Shown: positions 8,017 through 16,313 of the stretch, in pieces
How the letters are laid out: every line of letters starts with the position of its first letter
How positions within the stretch are numbered: the stretch's first letter is position 1
Assembly (NCBI RefSeq): GCF_030655195.1
Contig: NZ_JAURWA010000081.1
Location: forward strand, 1-47,681
DNA: 47,681 nucleotides
DNA from: Patulibacter sp.
Lineage (GTDB): Bacteria; Actinomycetota; Thermoleophilia; Solirubrobacterales; Solirubrobacteraceae
Reading direction: 5' to 3'
Program-made: the position numbers and the translations under genes
The notes under the pieces: generated by a model
Seen by the model: only the letters and a program-made list of their open reading frames with translations
Databases searched by the model: none
Told to the model about the DNA's origin: nothing

Positions 8017-9111
8017 TCAGAGCACCACGAGGCGGTCCCGGTGGACCGCCTCCTCGGGCGCCTGCGGCAGCAGCTCCCGGATCCGGGCGGTGCGCTCGCC
8101 CATGACGAGGCGGAGCGCGCCGGAGGCGTAGCCCGAGAGCCCCTTGGCCACGAGCTCGCCGCCGTGCACCACGTCGACGGCGTCGCCGATCTTGAAGTCG
8201 CCCGTGACCCCGACGATCCCGACGGGCAGCAGCGACGTGTCGTCCCGCGACATGGCCCGCCGCGCCCCGTCGTCGACCTCGATGGTCCCGCGCGCGGGCT
8301 TGGCGTAGCGCAGCCACAGCTTGAAGCTCGACCAGCGCGCGTCGCCGGCGACGAAGCGGGTCCCCTCCTCCTCGCCGGCCAGGACGTTCACGAGCGCCTC
8401 CGGCCGCAGACCCGAGGCCACCGTGGTGGGGATGCCGGCCGCCGCGGCCATCTCGGCGGCCAGGGCCTTCGAACGCATGCCGCCGGTCCCGAGCGTCGAG
8501 GTCGTGGTGCCGACGTCGTTGTCGGTCAACGCCTGCTCGACGTCGTGGACCTCGCGTACGAGCGTCGCCCCCGGATCCTGCCGCGGGTCGGCGGAGAACA
8601 GGCCGTCCGTCGACGTCAGCAGCACCAGCCGGTCGGCGCCGAGCATGATCGCCACCTGCGCCGCGAGCAGGTCGTTGTCGCCGAACGAGATCTCCTCGGT
8701 CGTCGTGGTGTCGTTCTCGTTGATGACGGGCACCGTGCCGAGCTCGACGAGCTTCAGCAGGGTGCGGCGGGCGTTGACGAAGGCCTCGCGGTCGCCCAGG
8801 TCGTAGAGCGTGAGGAGCACCTGGGCGGCGATGAGCGACTCCGCGCCGAAGAGGTCGTCCCACGAGCGGAACAGCCGGCCCTGGCCCACGGCGCTGGCGG
8901 CCTGCAGGGCGTCGATGGCGGTGGGCCGGCCGGGCAGGCCGAGCTCGTCGATCCCACGGGCGATCGCCCCGCTGGAGACCAGGACGTAGCGCTCGCCGTC
9001 CCGGTGCCGGGCGCCGACGGTGGCGCAGAGCCGCGCCAGGAGATCCCGGCGCAGGCGGCCGCGGTCGTCGACGACGACGCTCGACCCGAGCTTGATGACG
9101 GTCAGGGACAT
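8017..9111 (-). CDS. proB: Glutamate 5-kinase
   Basis: Phosphorylates glutamate to glutamyl-5-phosphate, the committed and normally proline-inhibited step of proline synthesis. The 364 residues contain an amino-acid kinase domain (1 to about 255): VIKLGSSVV, VSSGAIARG, INENDTTTTEEISFGDNDLLAA, and LGTGGMRSKALAA. A C-terminal PUA domain follows (about 275-355, starting near RGTIEVDDGARRA). The domain layout is the long ProB form. It ends 97 bp from the convergent secreted-protein gene and is not in an operon with proA here. Confidence 0.97.
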   Translation of the reverse strand: MSLTVIKLGSSVVVDDRGRLRRDLLARLCATVGARHRDGERYVLVSSGAIARGIDELGLPGRPTAIDALQAASAVGQGRLFRSWDDLFGAESLIAAQVLLTLYDLGDREAFVNARRTLLKLVELGTVPVINENDTTTTEEISFGDNDLLAAQVAIMLGADRLVLLTSTDGLFSADPRQDPGATLVREVHDVEQALTDNDVGTTTSTLGTGGMRSKALAAEMAAAAGIPTTVASGLRPEALVNVLAGEEEGTRFVAGDARWSSFKLWLRYAKPARGTIEVDDGARRAMSRDDTSLLPVGIVGVTGDFKIGDAVDVVHGGELVAKGLSGYASGALRLVMGERTARIRELLPQAPEEAVHRDRLVVL

Positions 9112-9120
9112 GCGGGCCGA

Positions 9121-9126
9121 AGCGTA
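9121..9126 (-). promoter_or_regulatory. -10 box of proB
   Basis: TACGCT on the minus strand, 9 nt before the proB ATG (9111). It lies in the 36-bp gap after the solute-binding protein gene, and no Shine-Dalgarno is seen. proB may therefore be transcribed leaderless as well as by read-through from the importer operon. Confidence 0.45.
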
Positions 9127-9147
9127 GTGCCCGGCCCCCCGACGGGC

Positions 9148-10092
9148 TCAGTCGGTGAAGCCCTCGTCCTTCAGCCAGTCGCGGGCGACCTTGTCGGGCA
9201 GGACGCCCTCGATGTCGACCTCCGCGTTCAGCTTCAGCATCTCCTTCGTCGTCAGCTTGGCGGCGATCGGCTTCATCACGCGCTCGATCTGCGGGTGCTC
9301 CTTCAGCAGGTCCTCGCGGATCGAGATCGCCGCCTGGTAGACGGGGAAGAACTTCTTGTCGTCCGTCAGCGGCAGCAGGTCGAGGCCCTCGACGCGGCCG
9401 TCGGTGGTGAAGACCTCACCGAAGGTGCAGGTGCCGTTGCCGGTCTGCGAGTAGATGAGACCCGTGTCCAGCCGCTTGACGCGATCGGAGGCGACCTTGA
9501 ACCCGTAGGTCTTCTGGACGCCCGGGAAGCCGTCGGGCCGGTTGGCGAACTCCGACTCGATGCAGAACGTCAGGTCCTTGCCCTTCGGGCTCGCGAGCAG
9601 GTCCTTGATGTCGCCGAGCTTCGTGATCCCGAGCTCCTTCGCCTTCGACGCCTTGATCGCGAACGCGTAGGTGTTGTTCAGCGGCGCCGGGTCGACCCAG
9701 TCGATCTGGTTCTTCTTCAGGTCGAACGCCTTGACCGCGTCGTACTGCTCCTTCGTGTCCTGGATCGGCTTCTCCTTGCCGAAGTACGTGATCCAGGCGG
9801 TGCCGGTGTACTCCCAGTAGGCGTTGATGTCGTCGCGCTCGAGCGAGCCGCGCACGGCCTGGGAGGAGACGAGCCCCGTCTGGTCCCACACGGCGGCGCC
9901 CTGGGAGCGCAGGTACTGCACGGCGATCTGGCCGAGGACCTTCTGCTCCGTGAAGTCCTTGGAGCCGAAGGCGATCTTCGCGCCCTTCAGCGGGCCCTCG
10001 CCCCCGCCGCTGTACTGCGCGCCGCAGCCCGCGAGCGCGGGCACGAGCGCCGCGGCGGCGAGGCCGGTGACGAGTCTGGTGCGGATGCTCAT
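9148..10092 (-). CDS. Glycine betaine/choline-type substrate-binding lipoprotein
   Basis: Extracellular binding component of an OpuB/OpuC/ProU-type ABC importer, 314 residues. The signal peptide ends in the lipobox LAGC with Cys23, so it is a membrane-anchored lipoprotein. The mature protein starts with the family hallmark GSKDFTEQKVLGQI and continues with type II binding-protein features such as YWEYTGTAW and EGLDLLPLTDDKKFFP. Ligand may be glycine betaine, choline, carnitine or a related compound; aromatic cage residues cannot be assigned by eye. It is the last gene of a four-gene operon, and its ATG overlaps the upstream permease stop (ATGA). Confidence 0.9.
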   Translation of the reverse strand: MSIRTRLVTGLAAAALVPALAGCGAQYSGGGEGPLKGAKIAFGSKDFTEQKVLGQIAVQYLRSQGAAVWDQTGLVSSQAVRGSLERDDINAYWEYTGTAWITYFGKEKPIQDTKEQYDAVKAFDLKKNQIDWVDPAPLNNTYAFAIKASKAKELGITKLGDIKDLLASPKGKDLTFCIESEFANRPDGFPGVQKTYGFKVASDRVKRLDTGLIYSQTGNGTCTFGEVFTTDGRVEGLDLLPLTDDKKFFPVYQAAISIREDLLKEHPQIERVMKPIAAKLTTKEMLKLNAEVDIEGVLPDKVARDWLKDEGFTD

Positions 10093-10859
10093 GCGGTGCG
10101 CTCTCCCCGGAGGCCCTTGGGACTGAGGTAGCGCTCGGCGATCCCGGCGATCCAGTCGATCGTCACCGCGAGCGCGGCCGCCAGCACGGCGCCGGTCAGC
10201 AGCACGGCGTCGCGCTGGTTCTTGATGCCGTCGTTGATGATGTCGCCCAGCCCGCCGGCGTTGATGAAGGTCGCCAGGGTGGCGGTGCCGACGAGCAGCA
10301 CGAGCGACGTGCGGATGCCCGACAGGATGATCGGCACGGCGAGCGGGAGCTCGACCCGCGTCAGGACCTGCCTGCGCGAGAAGCCCTGGCCGCGGGCGGC
10401 GTCGATCAGGCCGGGGTCGACGTTGCGGATGCCCTCGACCGTGTTGCGCATGACCGGCAGCACGGCGTAGAGGACGAGGCCGACGTACGGCACCCAGCTC
10501 TTGATGTCGAAGATCGAGACGAGCAGCACGAGCACGCCGATGACCGGGGCGGCCTGACCGGCGTTGAACAGCCCGTTGATCGGGATGCTGATCAGACGGG
10601 AGCGGGTGCGGGTCAGCACGATGCCCAGCGGCACGCCGATGGCCAGCACGAAGACCGCGGAGATGCCGACGAGCTTGAGGTGCTCGCCGATCTTCGTGAT
10701 GACGTTCGAGCTGAAGGCGTGGGCGGACGTCGCGTCCGGGCCGGCGAGCGCCGACACCGCGATGCTGTTGGTCTGCTCGCCGACCTGCCAGTAGAGGACG
10801 ACGAGCGCGACGACGATCGCCGCGGGAGTGGCCAGGAGGCGCAGGAGCGTGCGGGTCAC
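10089..10859 (-). CDS. OpuB-type ABC importer permease (first of two)
   Basis: A 256-residue inner-membrane permease with about six hydrophobic segments and a periplasmic loop near residues 25-50. The EAA loop that contacts the ATPase is visible as GLIDAARGQGFSRRQVLTRVELPLAVPI (one residue run split here by position, about 151-178). It is typical of ProW/OpuBB-like permeases of the betaine family. The GTG start overlaps the ATPase stop (GTGA) and its own stop overlaps the binding-protein ATG. Confidence 0.9.
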   Translation of the reverse strand: MTRTLLRLLATPAAIVVALVVLYWQVGEQTNSIAVSALAGPDATSAHAFSSNVITKIGEHLKLVGISAVFVLAIGVPLGIVLTRTRSRLISIPINGLFNAGQAAPVIGVLVLLVSIFDIKSWVPYVGLVLYAVLPVMRNTVEGIRNVDPGLIDAARGQGFSRRQVLTRVELPLAVPIILSGIRTSLVLLVGTATLATFINAGGLGDIINDGIKNQRDAVLLTGAVLAAALAVTIDWIAGIAERYLSPKGLRGERTA

Positions 10860-12157
10860 GCGCCGTCGCCCGCCTTCGCCGCCGCCTGCCGGTCGCGTTC
10901 CGCCTCGATGTCGCGTCGGTCGATCTCGCCCGTGATCTCCGCGAGGGTGCGGACCGGGGCGGCGTCGGACTGATCGGCGACCGTGCGGTGGTGGGTCTCC
11001 TCCAGCGCGTCGGTGACCTGCGACAGCCGGACGGTGCCGATGTAGGCGCCGCGGTCGTCGACGGCCGGCACGACGCCGGTGCCGGAGCTCAGCATCTCGT
11101 CCATCGCGTCGTGCAGCGTGGTGGTCGCCATGACGACGCCCTGCACGGCCTGTCCGACGGCACCGGGATCGGTGGGGCGGTCCTGCAGCTCGTCGCGGTG
11201 CAGCCAGCGCTGCGGCCGGCGCTGGTCGTCGAGCAGCAGCGCGTAGTCGAGGCCACCGGTGCCGACCTCGCGGATGATCTCCTCGTAGCCGCCGGCCTGC
11301 GTGAACGAGGGGTAGGGCTCGAGGTCGAGGTCCTCCACGCGCACGAGGTGCAGGCGCTTGACGGCGGCGCCACCGCCGATGAAGGCGCGGACGTACCGAT
11401 CGGCGGGCTCGGCCAGGATCTCGTCCGGCGCGCCGGCCTGCGCGATCTTCGACCGCTCCTTCAGGACGACGACGCGGTCGCCGAGCTTGATCGCCTCGTC
11501 GATGTCGTGCGTGACGAAGACGATCGTCTTGCGCACGCGGCGCTGGATCTTCAGCAGCTCGGACTGCAGGCGGTCGCGGGTGATCGGGTCCAGCGCGCCG
11601 AACGGCTCGTCCATGAGCAGGATCGGCGGGTCGGCGGCGAGGGCGCGGGCGACGCCGACGCGCTGCTGCTGGCCGCCGGAGAGCTCGCGCGGGTAGCGCC
11701 CGCCGAACTCCTGCTCGTCGAGGCCGACGAGCTCGAACAGCTCGCGGGAGCGGGCGGCGACGCGATCGCGCTTCCAGCCCAGGAGCTTCGGGACGGTCTC
11801 GATGTTCTGGCGCACCGTCAGGTGCGGGAGGAGCCCGGCCTGCTGCACGACGTAGCCGATGTGACGCCGCAGGACGTCGGGCTTCATCTCCGCGGCGTCC
11901 TCGCCGCCGATGAGGATGCGGCCCGAGGTCGGACGGACGAGGCGGTTGATCATCCGCATCGTCGTCGTCTTGCCGCAGCCGGACGGCCCGACGAAGACGA
12001 CGATCTCGCCGGCCGGGATCGTCAGCGAGAAGTTCTCGACGGCGGGGACCGAGCTGCCGGCGTACTCCTTCGTGACCGACTGGAGGTCGATCTCGACGGC
12101 CTGGCCCTTGGCCATGGCGTCGCGGAGCGAGGTGGGTGCGGTGGTCGTGTCAGGCAC
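10856..12157 (-). CDS. OpuA/ProV-type ABC importer ATPase with CBS domains
   Basis: A 433-residue ATP-binding subunit. Walker A is GPSGCGKT at 57-64, then the Q-loop region [12 protein letters not shown], the signature [15 protein letters not shown], Walker [13 protein letters not shown], and the H-loop [10 protein letters not shown]. After the nucleotide-binding domain come two CBS-like segments (about 270-400), for example [17 protein letters not shown] and [14 protein letters not shown]. In OpuA-type importers CBS pairs sense ionic strength, so osmotic gating is a reasonable inference. The C-terminal tail is charged. It starts at GTG 12157, overlapping the upstream permease by 8 nt. Confidence 0.93.
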   Translation of the reverse strand: MPDTTTAPTSLRDAMAKGQAVEIDLQSVTKEYAGSSVPAVENFSLTIPAGEIVVFVGPSGCGKTTTMRMINRLVRPTSGRILIGGEDAAEMKPDVLRRHIGYVVQQAGLLPHLTVRQNIETVPKLLGWKRDRVAARSRELFELVGLDEQEFGGRYPRELSGGQQQRVGVARALAADPPILLMDEPFGALDPITRDRLQSELLKIQRRVRKTIVFVTHDIDEAIKLGDRVVVLKERSKIAQAGAPDEILAEPADRYVRAFIGGGAAVKRLHLVRVEDLDLEPYPSFTQAGGYEEIIREVGTGGLDYALLLDDQRRPQRWLHRDELQDRPTDPGAVGQAVQGVVMATTTLHDAMDEMLSSGTGVVPAVDDRGAYIGTVRLSQVTDALEETHHRTVADQSDAAPVRTLAEITGEIDRRDIEAERDRQAAAKAGDGA

Positions 12158-12818
12158 GGATCCCCTTCGAGATGGTCAGGCGGCCGACGACCGACAGCAG
12201 CAGGTCGAACACGAGCGCGATGATGATGATGCCGAGGGTCCCGACGACGACCTGGTTGGTCGCGTTGGCCCCGCCCAGCTGGGAGAGCCCGGAGAAGATG
12301 AACCGCCCGAGCCCCGGGCCGTTGACGTACGCCGCGATCGCGGCGATGCCGACGACGAGCTGCGTCGCGGTGCGCAGCCCGGCCAGGATCACCGGCCAGG
12401 CGATGGGCAGCTCGACGCGGATCAGCCGCCCGACCGGGCTCATGCCCAGGCCGCGGGCGCTGTCGAGGACGACGGCGTCGACCTCGCGGAGCCCGGTGAT
12501 CGTGTTGGACACGATCGGCAGCAGCGCGTAGAGCACCAGGGCGATGACGACCGGCGTCACCCCGAGTCCGAGGATCGCGAGCAGGATGCCCAGCAGCGCG
12601 AACGACGGGAACGTCAGGAAGAGCCCGGAGACCGTCAGGGCGATCGACGACGCGAGCGGTGAGCGATAGGTGAGGACGCCCAGGAGGACGCCGATCACCA
12701 CCGCTATGCCGATCGACAGCGCGACGACCCAGACGTGGCCCCAGGCCAGCCGGAGCACGGAGTCGCTGTTGTCACCGACGTAGGTGAAGAAGCTGGACGC
12801 GAGTGGTGGGACAGGCAC
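12150..12818 (-). CDS. OpuB-type ABC importer permease (second, first in operon)
   Basis: A 222-residue membrane permease with about six hydrophobic segments. Its EAA-type loop, DSARGLGMSPVGRLIRVELP, is characteristic of the family. Two permeases of unequal sequence imply a heterodimeric channel. I place the start at GTG 12818 (giving VPVPPLASSFF). A minus-strand -10 box, TACGGT (12832-12827), ends 8 nt before it, and a perfect inverted repeat lies directly upstream. Longer starts (ATG 12851, TTG 12872) would put the promoter and operator inside the gene and have no ribosome binding site. It leads the operon permease-ATPase-permease-binding protein. Confidence 0.85.
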   Translation of the reverse strand: MPVPPLASSFFTYVGDNSDSVLRLAWGHVWVVALSIGIAVVIGVLLGVLTYRSPLASSIALTVSGLFLTFPSFALLGILLAILGLGVTPVVIALVLYALLPIVSNTITGLREVDAVVLDSARGLGMSPVGRLIRVELPIAWPVILAGLRTATQLVVGIAAIAAYVNGPGLGRFIFSGLSQLGGANATNQVVVGTLGIIIIALVFDLLLSVVGRLTISKGIRA

Positions 12819-12826
12819 GTGGGGCA

Positions 12827-12856
12827 ACCGTACCCGATGCGGACCGCGCATCGGGT
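12827..12856. promoter_or_regulatory. Importer promoter with overlapping 10-bp inverted-repeat operator
   Basis: The arms ACCCGATGCG (12832-12841) and CGCATCGGGT (12847-12856) are perfect complements separated by 5 nt (GACCG). The minus-strand -10 box TACGGT occupies 12832-12827, so a protein on the palindrome would cover the region between -10 and -35. The divergent IclR-family gene begins 131 nt further on. This is the standard layout for a local regulator acting on its neighbour, and I infer that the IclR protein binds here. Confidence 0.6.
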
Positions 12857-12986
12857 GTTGCCGTTCGCGCAACGAAGAACGCCGACGTTCGCTCGTACCC
12901 GGACCGGAGCGCCGTCACACACCGGCCGCGCGGGGCCGGCGGACCGGCGCGTGGACCCCGGTCGCGCGACGCGTCACACTGTCTCC

Positions 12987-14093
12987 GTGAGCACGGACGG
13001 GTCCCTCGAGCTGCCGCCCGGCGAGGCCGGGCACGACGACGTCCCGGGCCCGGGAGCACACCACGTGACGGCGGTGCCGGCGGTCGCAGCGTCCGTCGGC
13101 GACGCGGTCCCGGGGGTCGGCGTCGGCGGGCCGGCGGAGGACGATCACGCGGCCGAGCACGGGGTCCCGGGGGCCGGCGTCGGCGGGCCGGCGGAGGACG
13201 ACCACGCGGCCGAGCACGGGGTCCCGGCGCTGGACGACGGCGTCGGGCCTGCGGGGGCGCACGCGGTCGCGTCCGCGCCGAACGCGACCGCCCGTCGGTC
13301 CCGGGCCATGCGCCTGACGAAGGACCTCGACCTGCTGCGCGGCCTGGCCGCGGACGTCACCGGGGAGGGCCTCGGCGTCGTGCGCCTGGCGACCCAGATC
13401 GGGCGCGACAAGAGCCAGGTCTCGCGCAGCCTCCGCGCGCTGGTGGAGACCGGCCTCGTCGAGCGCGACCCGGTCACGGGTCGCTACCACCTGGGCCTGG
13501 AGCTCTACGCCCTCGCCGCGTCGACGGCCCAGCGCCGACTGCTCTCCGTGGCCCCCGACGTCCTGCGCCACCTCGCCGGTCAGCTCGACGAGACCGTCCA
13601 CCTCTGCACGCTGCACGGCATCGACGTGCTGACCCTCCGCTCCGAGTCCCCGCCCGCGCGGGCGACCGCCTGGGGCGCGTGGGAGGGCGAGACCGCGCCC
13701 GCGCACGCCACGAGCGCCGGCCGGGTGCTCCTGGCCGGCCTCTCCCCCGCCGCGCTCCGCGACCGTTACAGCGCCGCCGAGCTCGCGGGGACCGCGCCGC
13801 GCAGCCGCGTCCAGAGCGCCGACGACCTCGCGGCGGTCCTCGCCGAGGTGCACACCGCCGGGACGTCCGTGGTCCGCGAGGAGCACGAGGAGGGCGCGAT
13901 CGGCGTCTCGGCCCCGGTGTACGACTTCCGCGGCGAGCGCGTCGCCGCGATCAACGTCAGCGGCGAGCGGCGGCTCGTCGAGCCACGGCTCGACGAGGTC
14001 GTGACCTCGCTGGCGGCCGGCGCGACGCGCCTGTCCCGGCTGCTCGGGGCCCGCACGACGTCCGACGGGGACCTGCCGCGACGCCCGACGTAG
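12987..14093 (+). CDS. IclR-family transcriptional regulator
   Basis: A 368-residue regulator. Residues about 107-175 form the winged helix: LTKDLDLLRGLAAD, LATQIGRDKSQVSRSLRAL (recognition helix) and GLVERDPVTGRYHLG. The effector domain follows, with GRVLLAGLSPAALRDRY, REEHEEGAIGVSAPV and VAAINVSG. The GTG start at 12987 lies 6 nt after a weak -10-like CACACT. The first 100 residues are an unusual Gly/Pro/Asp/Ala/His-rich extension containing a duplicated 19-residue unit, so the protein is longer than the usual 250-270 residues. It is divergent from the importer operon and probably controls it, perhaps responding to a substrate or degradation product. The true start could instead be at the ATG at 13309, giving a normal-sized protein. 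Confidence 0.85.
   Translation: MSTDGSLELPPGEAGHDDVPGPGAHHVTAVPAVAASVGDAVPGVGVGGPAEDDHAAEHGVPGAGVGGPAEDDHAAEHGVPALDDGVGPAGAHAVASAPNATARRSRAMRLTKDLDLLRGLAADVTGEGLGVVRLATQIGRDKSQVSRSLRALVETGLVERDPVTGRYHLGLELYALAASTAQRRLLSVAPDVLRHLAGQLDETVHLCTLHGIDVLTLRSESPPARATAWGAWEGETAPAHATSAGRVLLAGLSPAALRDRYSAAELAGTAPRSRVQSADDLAAVLAEVHTAGTSVVREEHEEGAIGVSAPVYDFRGERVAAINVSGERRLVEPRLDEVVTSLAAGATRLSRLLGARTTSDGDLPRRPT
13107..13227 (+). repeat. 57-bp tandem repeat inside the IclR gene
   Basis: Two near-identical 57-bp units begin at 13107 and 13164, and a third partial one at 13221. In the IclR frame they encode a 19-residue unit, VPG(V/A)GVGGPAEDDHAAEHG, twice. The unit length is a multiple of three, so the frame is kept. 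It is probably a slippage or duplication product in a flexible linker. Confidence 0.85.
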
Positions 14094-14156
14094 GACGCGG
14101 GAGGGGCGGACGCCGGGAGGGGCGGACACCGGGACGGGCGGACGCCGGAACGGGCG
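14094..14156. repeat. 16-bp tandem repeat, four units
   Basis: Units begin at 14094 (15 bp), 14109, 14125 and 14141, close to the consensus GACGCCGGGAGGGGCG. It starts right after the IclR stop codon. The rest of the gap up to the obgE stop (14157-14316) has scattered short repeats such as AGACGTC but no gene. Confidence 0.75.
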
Positions 14157-14316
14157 GACAGACGCCGGACGAGCGGACGGCCGCCCGACCGGTCCACGAC
14201 CCAAGACGTCAGAGACAGGACGCCCGGACGCCGGGCACCGGCCCAGGACCTGAGACGTCCGACGCGGGTCGACCGAAGGCGTCCCGGGGACGATCGATCC
14301 GCGGCCGCGGGGGCGC

Positions 14317-15660
14317 TCAGCCCTCGGGGTCGAACTCGAAGAGGACGCCGGCGATCTCGACGTCGTCCCCCGGCAGGAAGCCCTGCTCCTGCAGGGCCTC
14401 GATGACGCCCATCTTGCGCAGGCGGGACTCGACGTACTCCAGCGACTCCTCGTTCTCGAGGTCGTGCCGGGAGAGCAGCCGCATGACGCCGTCGCCGACG
14501 ACGCGGAAGCCCTCGTCCTCGGACCGCTCGACGGCCCAGTCGCGGGCGACGCGGGGCTTGTAGACCTTGTGGTCCGCCAGCGGCGCGTCGGAGAGGTCGA
14601 CGCCGTCGGCGCCGCCCACCGGCCGCTCCGGGACGGTGCGCAGCAGCAGCGCGCGGAGCTCGTCGATCCCCTGCGCGGTCGCCGCCGAGGTCACGACGAT
14701 CGGGACGTCGGGCTCGACGGGGTCCTCCCACTCCTCCCGGACCGGGACGTCCGGACCGTCGAGGCGGGCACGCCACTCGGCCTTGGCCTGCTCGGCCTGC
14801 TCGGGGGTGACGAGGTCGGCCTTGCTCAGGACGAGCACGCGGGGCAGCGTCGCCAGGCGCGGGTCGTAGGCGGCGATCTCGGCCTCGATCGTCCGGTGGT
14901 TGTCGACGGGGTCTGAGCCGTCGAACGGCATCAGGTCGAGGACGTGGACGAGCATCCGGCACCGCTCGACGTGCGCGAGGAACTCGTGGCCCAGGCCCTT
15001 GCCCTCGCTGGCGCCCTCGATCAGGCCGGGGATGTCGGCGAGGATGAGCTGCCGGCGCTCGCCGTCGATCGTGCCCAGGGCGGGCTCGAGCGTCGTGAAG
15101 GGGTAGTTGGCGACCTTCGGGCGGGCCCGCGTCGCACGGGTGATGAGCGACGACTTACCCGCGTTGGGGACGCCGATCAGCCCGACGTCGGCCAGCAGCT
15201 TCAGCTTGAGGTCGATCCAGCCCTCGTCGCCCGGGAGGCCCTTCTCGGCGAACCGCGGTGCCTGCCGGGTGGCCGACGCGAAGCGGGCGTTGCCGCGACC
15301 GCCGGACCCGCCGCGGGCGATCGTCACCCGCTGGCCCGGGACGAGCAGGTCGTGCGTCGTGCCGTCCAGGCCGGTGATCTGGGTGCCGGGAGGGACGGGG
15401 ACGACGAGGTCCTCGCCGTCGTGGCCCTTCTTCAGCGCCCCTTCGCCATGGCGACCGCGGGGCGCCTTGTAGTGCACCCGGCGCCCGAAGGACTGCAGGT
15501 CGCGGAACGAGTCGTCGCAGAGGAACTCCACGTTGGCCCCCCGGCCGCCGTCGCCGCCGTCGGGCCCGCCCATGGGCACGTGGGCCTCGCGCCGGAAGGA
15601 GGTGCACCCGTCGCCGCCGTTGCCGCCCTGGACGAAGATGTGCGCGGAGTCGGAGAGCAC
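14317..15660 (-). CDS. obgE: GTPase Obg (ObgE/CgtA)
   Basis: Essential GTPase in 50S ribosome assembly and stress signalling, 447 residues. The glycine-rich Obg fold is residues 1-160, starting SAHIFVQGGNGGDG and including MGGPDGGDGGRGANV. The G domain has P-loop GVPNAGKSS, switch motif DIPGLIEGA and base-specificity motif LSKAD. The C-terminal OCT domain is complete, with YKPRVARDW, FRVVGDGVMRLL and GVLFEFDPEG at the end. I chose GTG 15660 because the Obg fold begins immediately after it; the open frame continues upstream but with no family similarity. It has no ribosome binding site. In most bacteria it follows rpmA directly; here about 4.3 kb of accessory DNA intervenes. Confidence 0.95.
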   Translation of the reverse strand: MLSDSAHIFVQGGNGGDGCTSFRREAHVPMGGPDGGDGGRGANVEFLCDDSFRDLQSFGRRVHYKAPRGRHGEGALKKGHDGEDLVVPVPPGTQITGLDGTTHDLLVPGQRVTIARGGSGGRGNARFASATRQAPRFAEKGLPGDEGWIDLKLKLLADVGLIGVPNAGKSSLITRATRARPKVANYPFTTLEPALGTIDGERRQLILADIPGLIEGASEGKGLGHEFLAHVERCRMLVHVLDLMPFDGSDPVDNHRTIEAEIAAYDPRLATLPRVLVLSKADLVTPEQAEQAKAEWRARLDGPDVPVREEWEDPVEPDVPIVVTSAATAQGIDELRALLLRTVPERPVGGADGVDLSDAPLADHKVYKPRVARDWAVERSEDEGFRVVGDGVMRLLSRHDLENEESLEYVESRLRKMGVIEALQEQGFLPGDDVEIAGVLFEFDPEG

Positions 15661-15798
15661 CGAGGGATGGTCGCACGTGCGCGTCGGGCGGCACGGTGCG
15701 GGCGAGGGCGGGCGAGGGCGCGGGCTGGGCCCGGCGAGCCGCGTGCACGCAAACGAGGCGCCACCCGGAGCTGCGGCGAGTCGCTGCCTCGTTCGTCG

Positions 15799-15861
15799 GG
15801 CGGTACGCGGGGGGCGGCGGTATGCGCAAGACGGCGGTACGCGCGGGGCGGGCGGTACGGC
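15799..15861. repeat. Four GGCGGTACGCG-like iterons, 17-bp period
   Basis: Copies begin at 15799 (GGCGGTACGCG), 15816 (GGCGGTATGCG), 15833 (GGCGGTACGCG) and 15851 (GGCGGTACGGC). Spacings are 17, 17 and 18 bp. The phase is not an exact helical turn, so it may be a decayed tandem repeat or a set of protein-binding sites upstream of obgE. Confidence 0.65.
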
Positions 15862-15995
15862 AGGGGTATCGCCAAAGCGGGGCCGGGGCAGGACGGGGTG
15901 GCGGGACTGGGCGAGGCCATGACGCGGAGCCAGGATCGCCCGAGCAGGGCGGCAGGGGTCGTGTGGCCGGGAGGACGACGCCGCTCCGCGCCGGA

Positions 15996-16096
15996 AAGGT
16001 GCGGCACCTCTCGCCCCGTCGGTCGTGCCGCACATGACCGTCGCCGGGACACCGAAGACGCGCGGAACCTCTGGCGGGCCCAGGCGTTCCGCACGT
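15996..16096. repeat. Double-hairpin element, copy A
   Basis: Hairpin 1: GTGCGGCAC (15999-16007) with GTGCCGCAC (16025-16033), 17-nt loop. Linker contains CCGTCGCC. Hairpin 2: GCGGAAC (16062-16068) with GTTCCGC (16086-16092). The layout, linker and loop lengths match two copies at 18440-18706, although most loop bases differ. Compensated stems with diverged loops suggest selection on structure. Confidence 0.6.
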
Positions 16097-16190
16097 TCCA
16101 CTCGTCCGGACCGCGATGGCCTCACCGGGGTGGCAGGCTCCCGTCGACACCGAGCACGTCCGCGTCGACTGCCGGGGCCCGTCGCCGCCG

Positions 16191-16313
16191 GGCAGACACC
16201 CGCCTCAGCCGTTGCGTCGGGTTCGCCGCCGGGCAGACACCCGCGTCAGCCGTTGCGTCGGGTTCGCCCCCCGGCAGACACCCGCGTCAGCCGTTGCGAC
16301 GGGTGCGCTCCCG
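16191..16313. repeat. 41-bp triple tandem repeat covering a stop-codon region
   Basis: Units begin at 16191, 16232 and 16273, each starting GGCAGACACCCGC. The third lies across the stop codon of the AbiEi/DUF559 gene, and all three contain TCAGCCGTTGCG, which in that gene encodes the last residues RRNG or QRNG-like and the TGA. The gene's 3' end has therefore been copied twice downstream. The first two copies are nearly identical; the third (coding) copy has diverged slightly. Confidence 0.85.

Larger units (their letters stand above)
15661..16286. other. 626-bp gene-free region upstream of obgE, rich in repeats
   Basis: No convincing coding frame. From left to right it holds the unplaced obgE promoter, four GGCGGTACGCG-type iterons (15799-15861), one copy of the double-hairpin element (about 15996-16096), and most of a 41-bp triple repeat (16191-16313) that runs into the stop codon of the next gene. 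These parts are listed separately. Confidence 0.7.
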
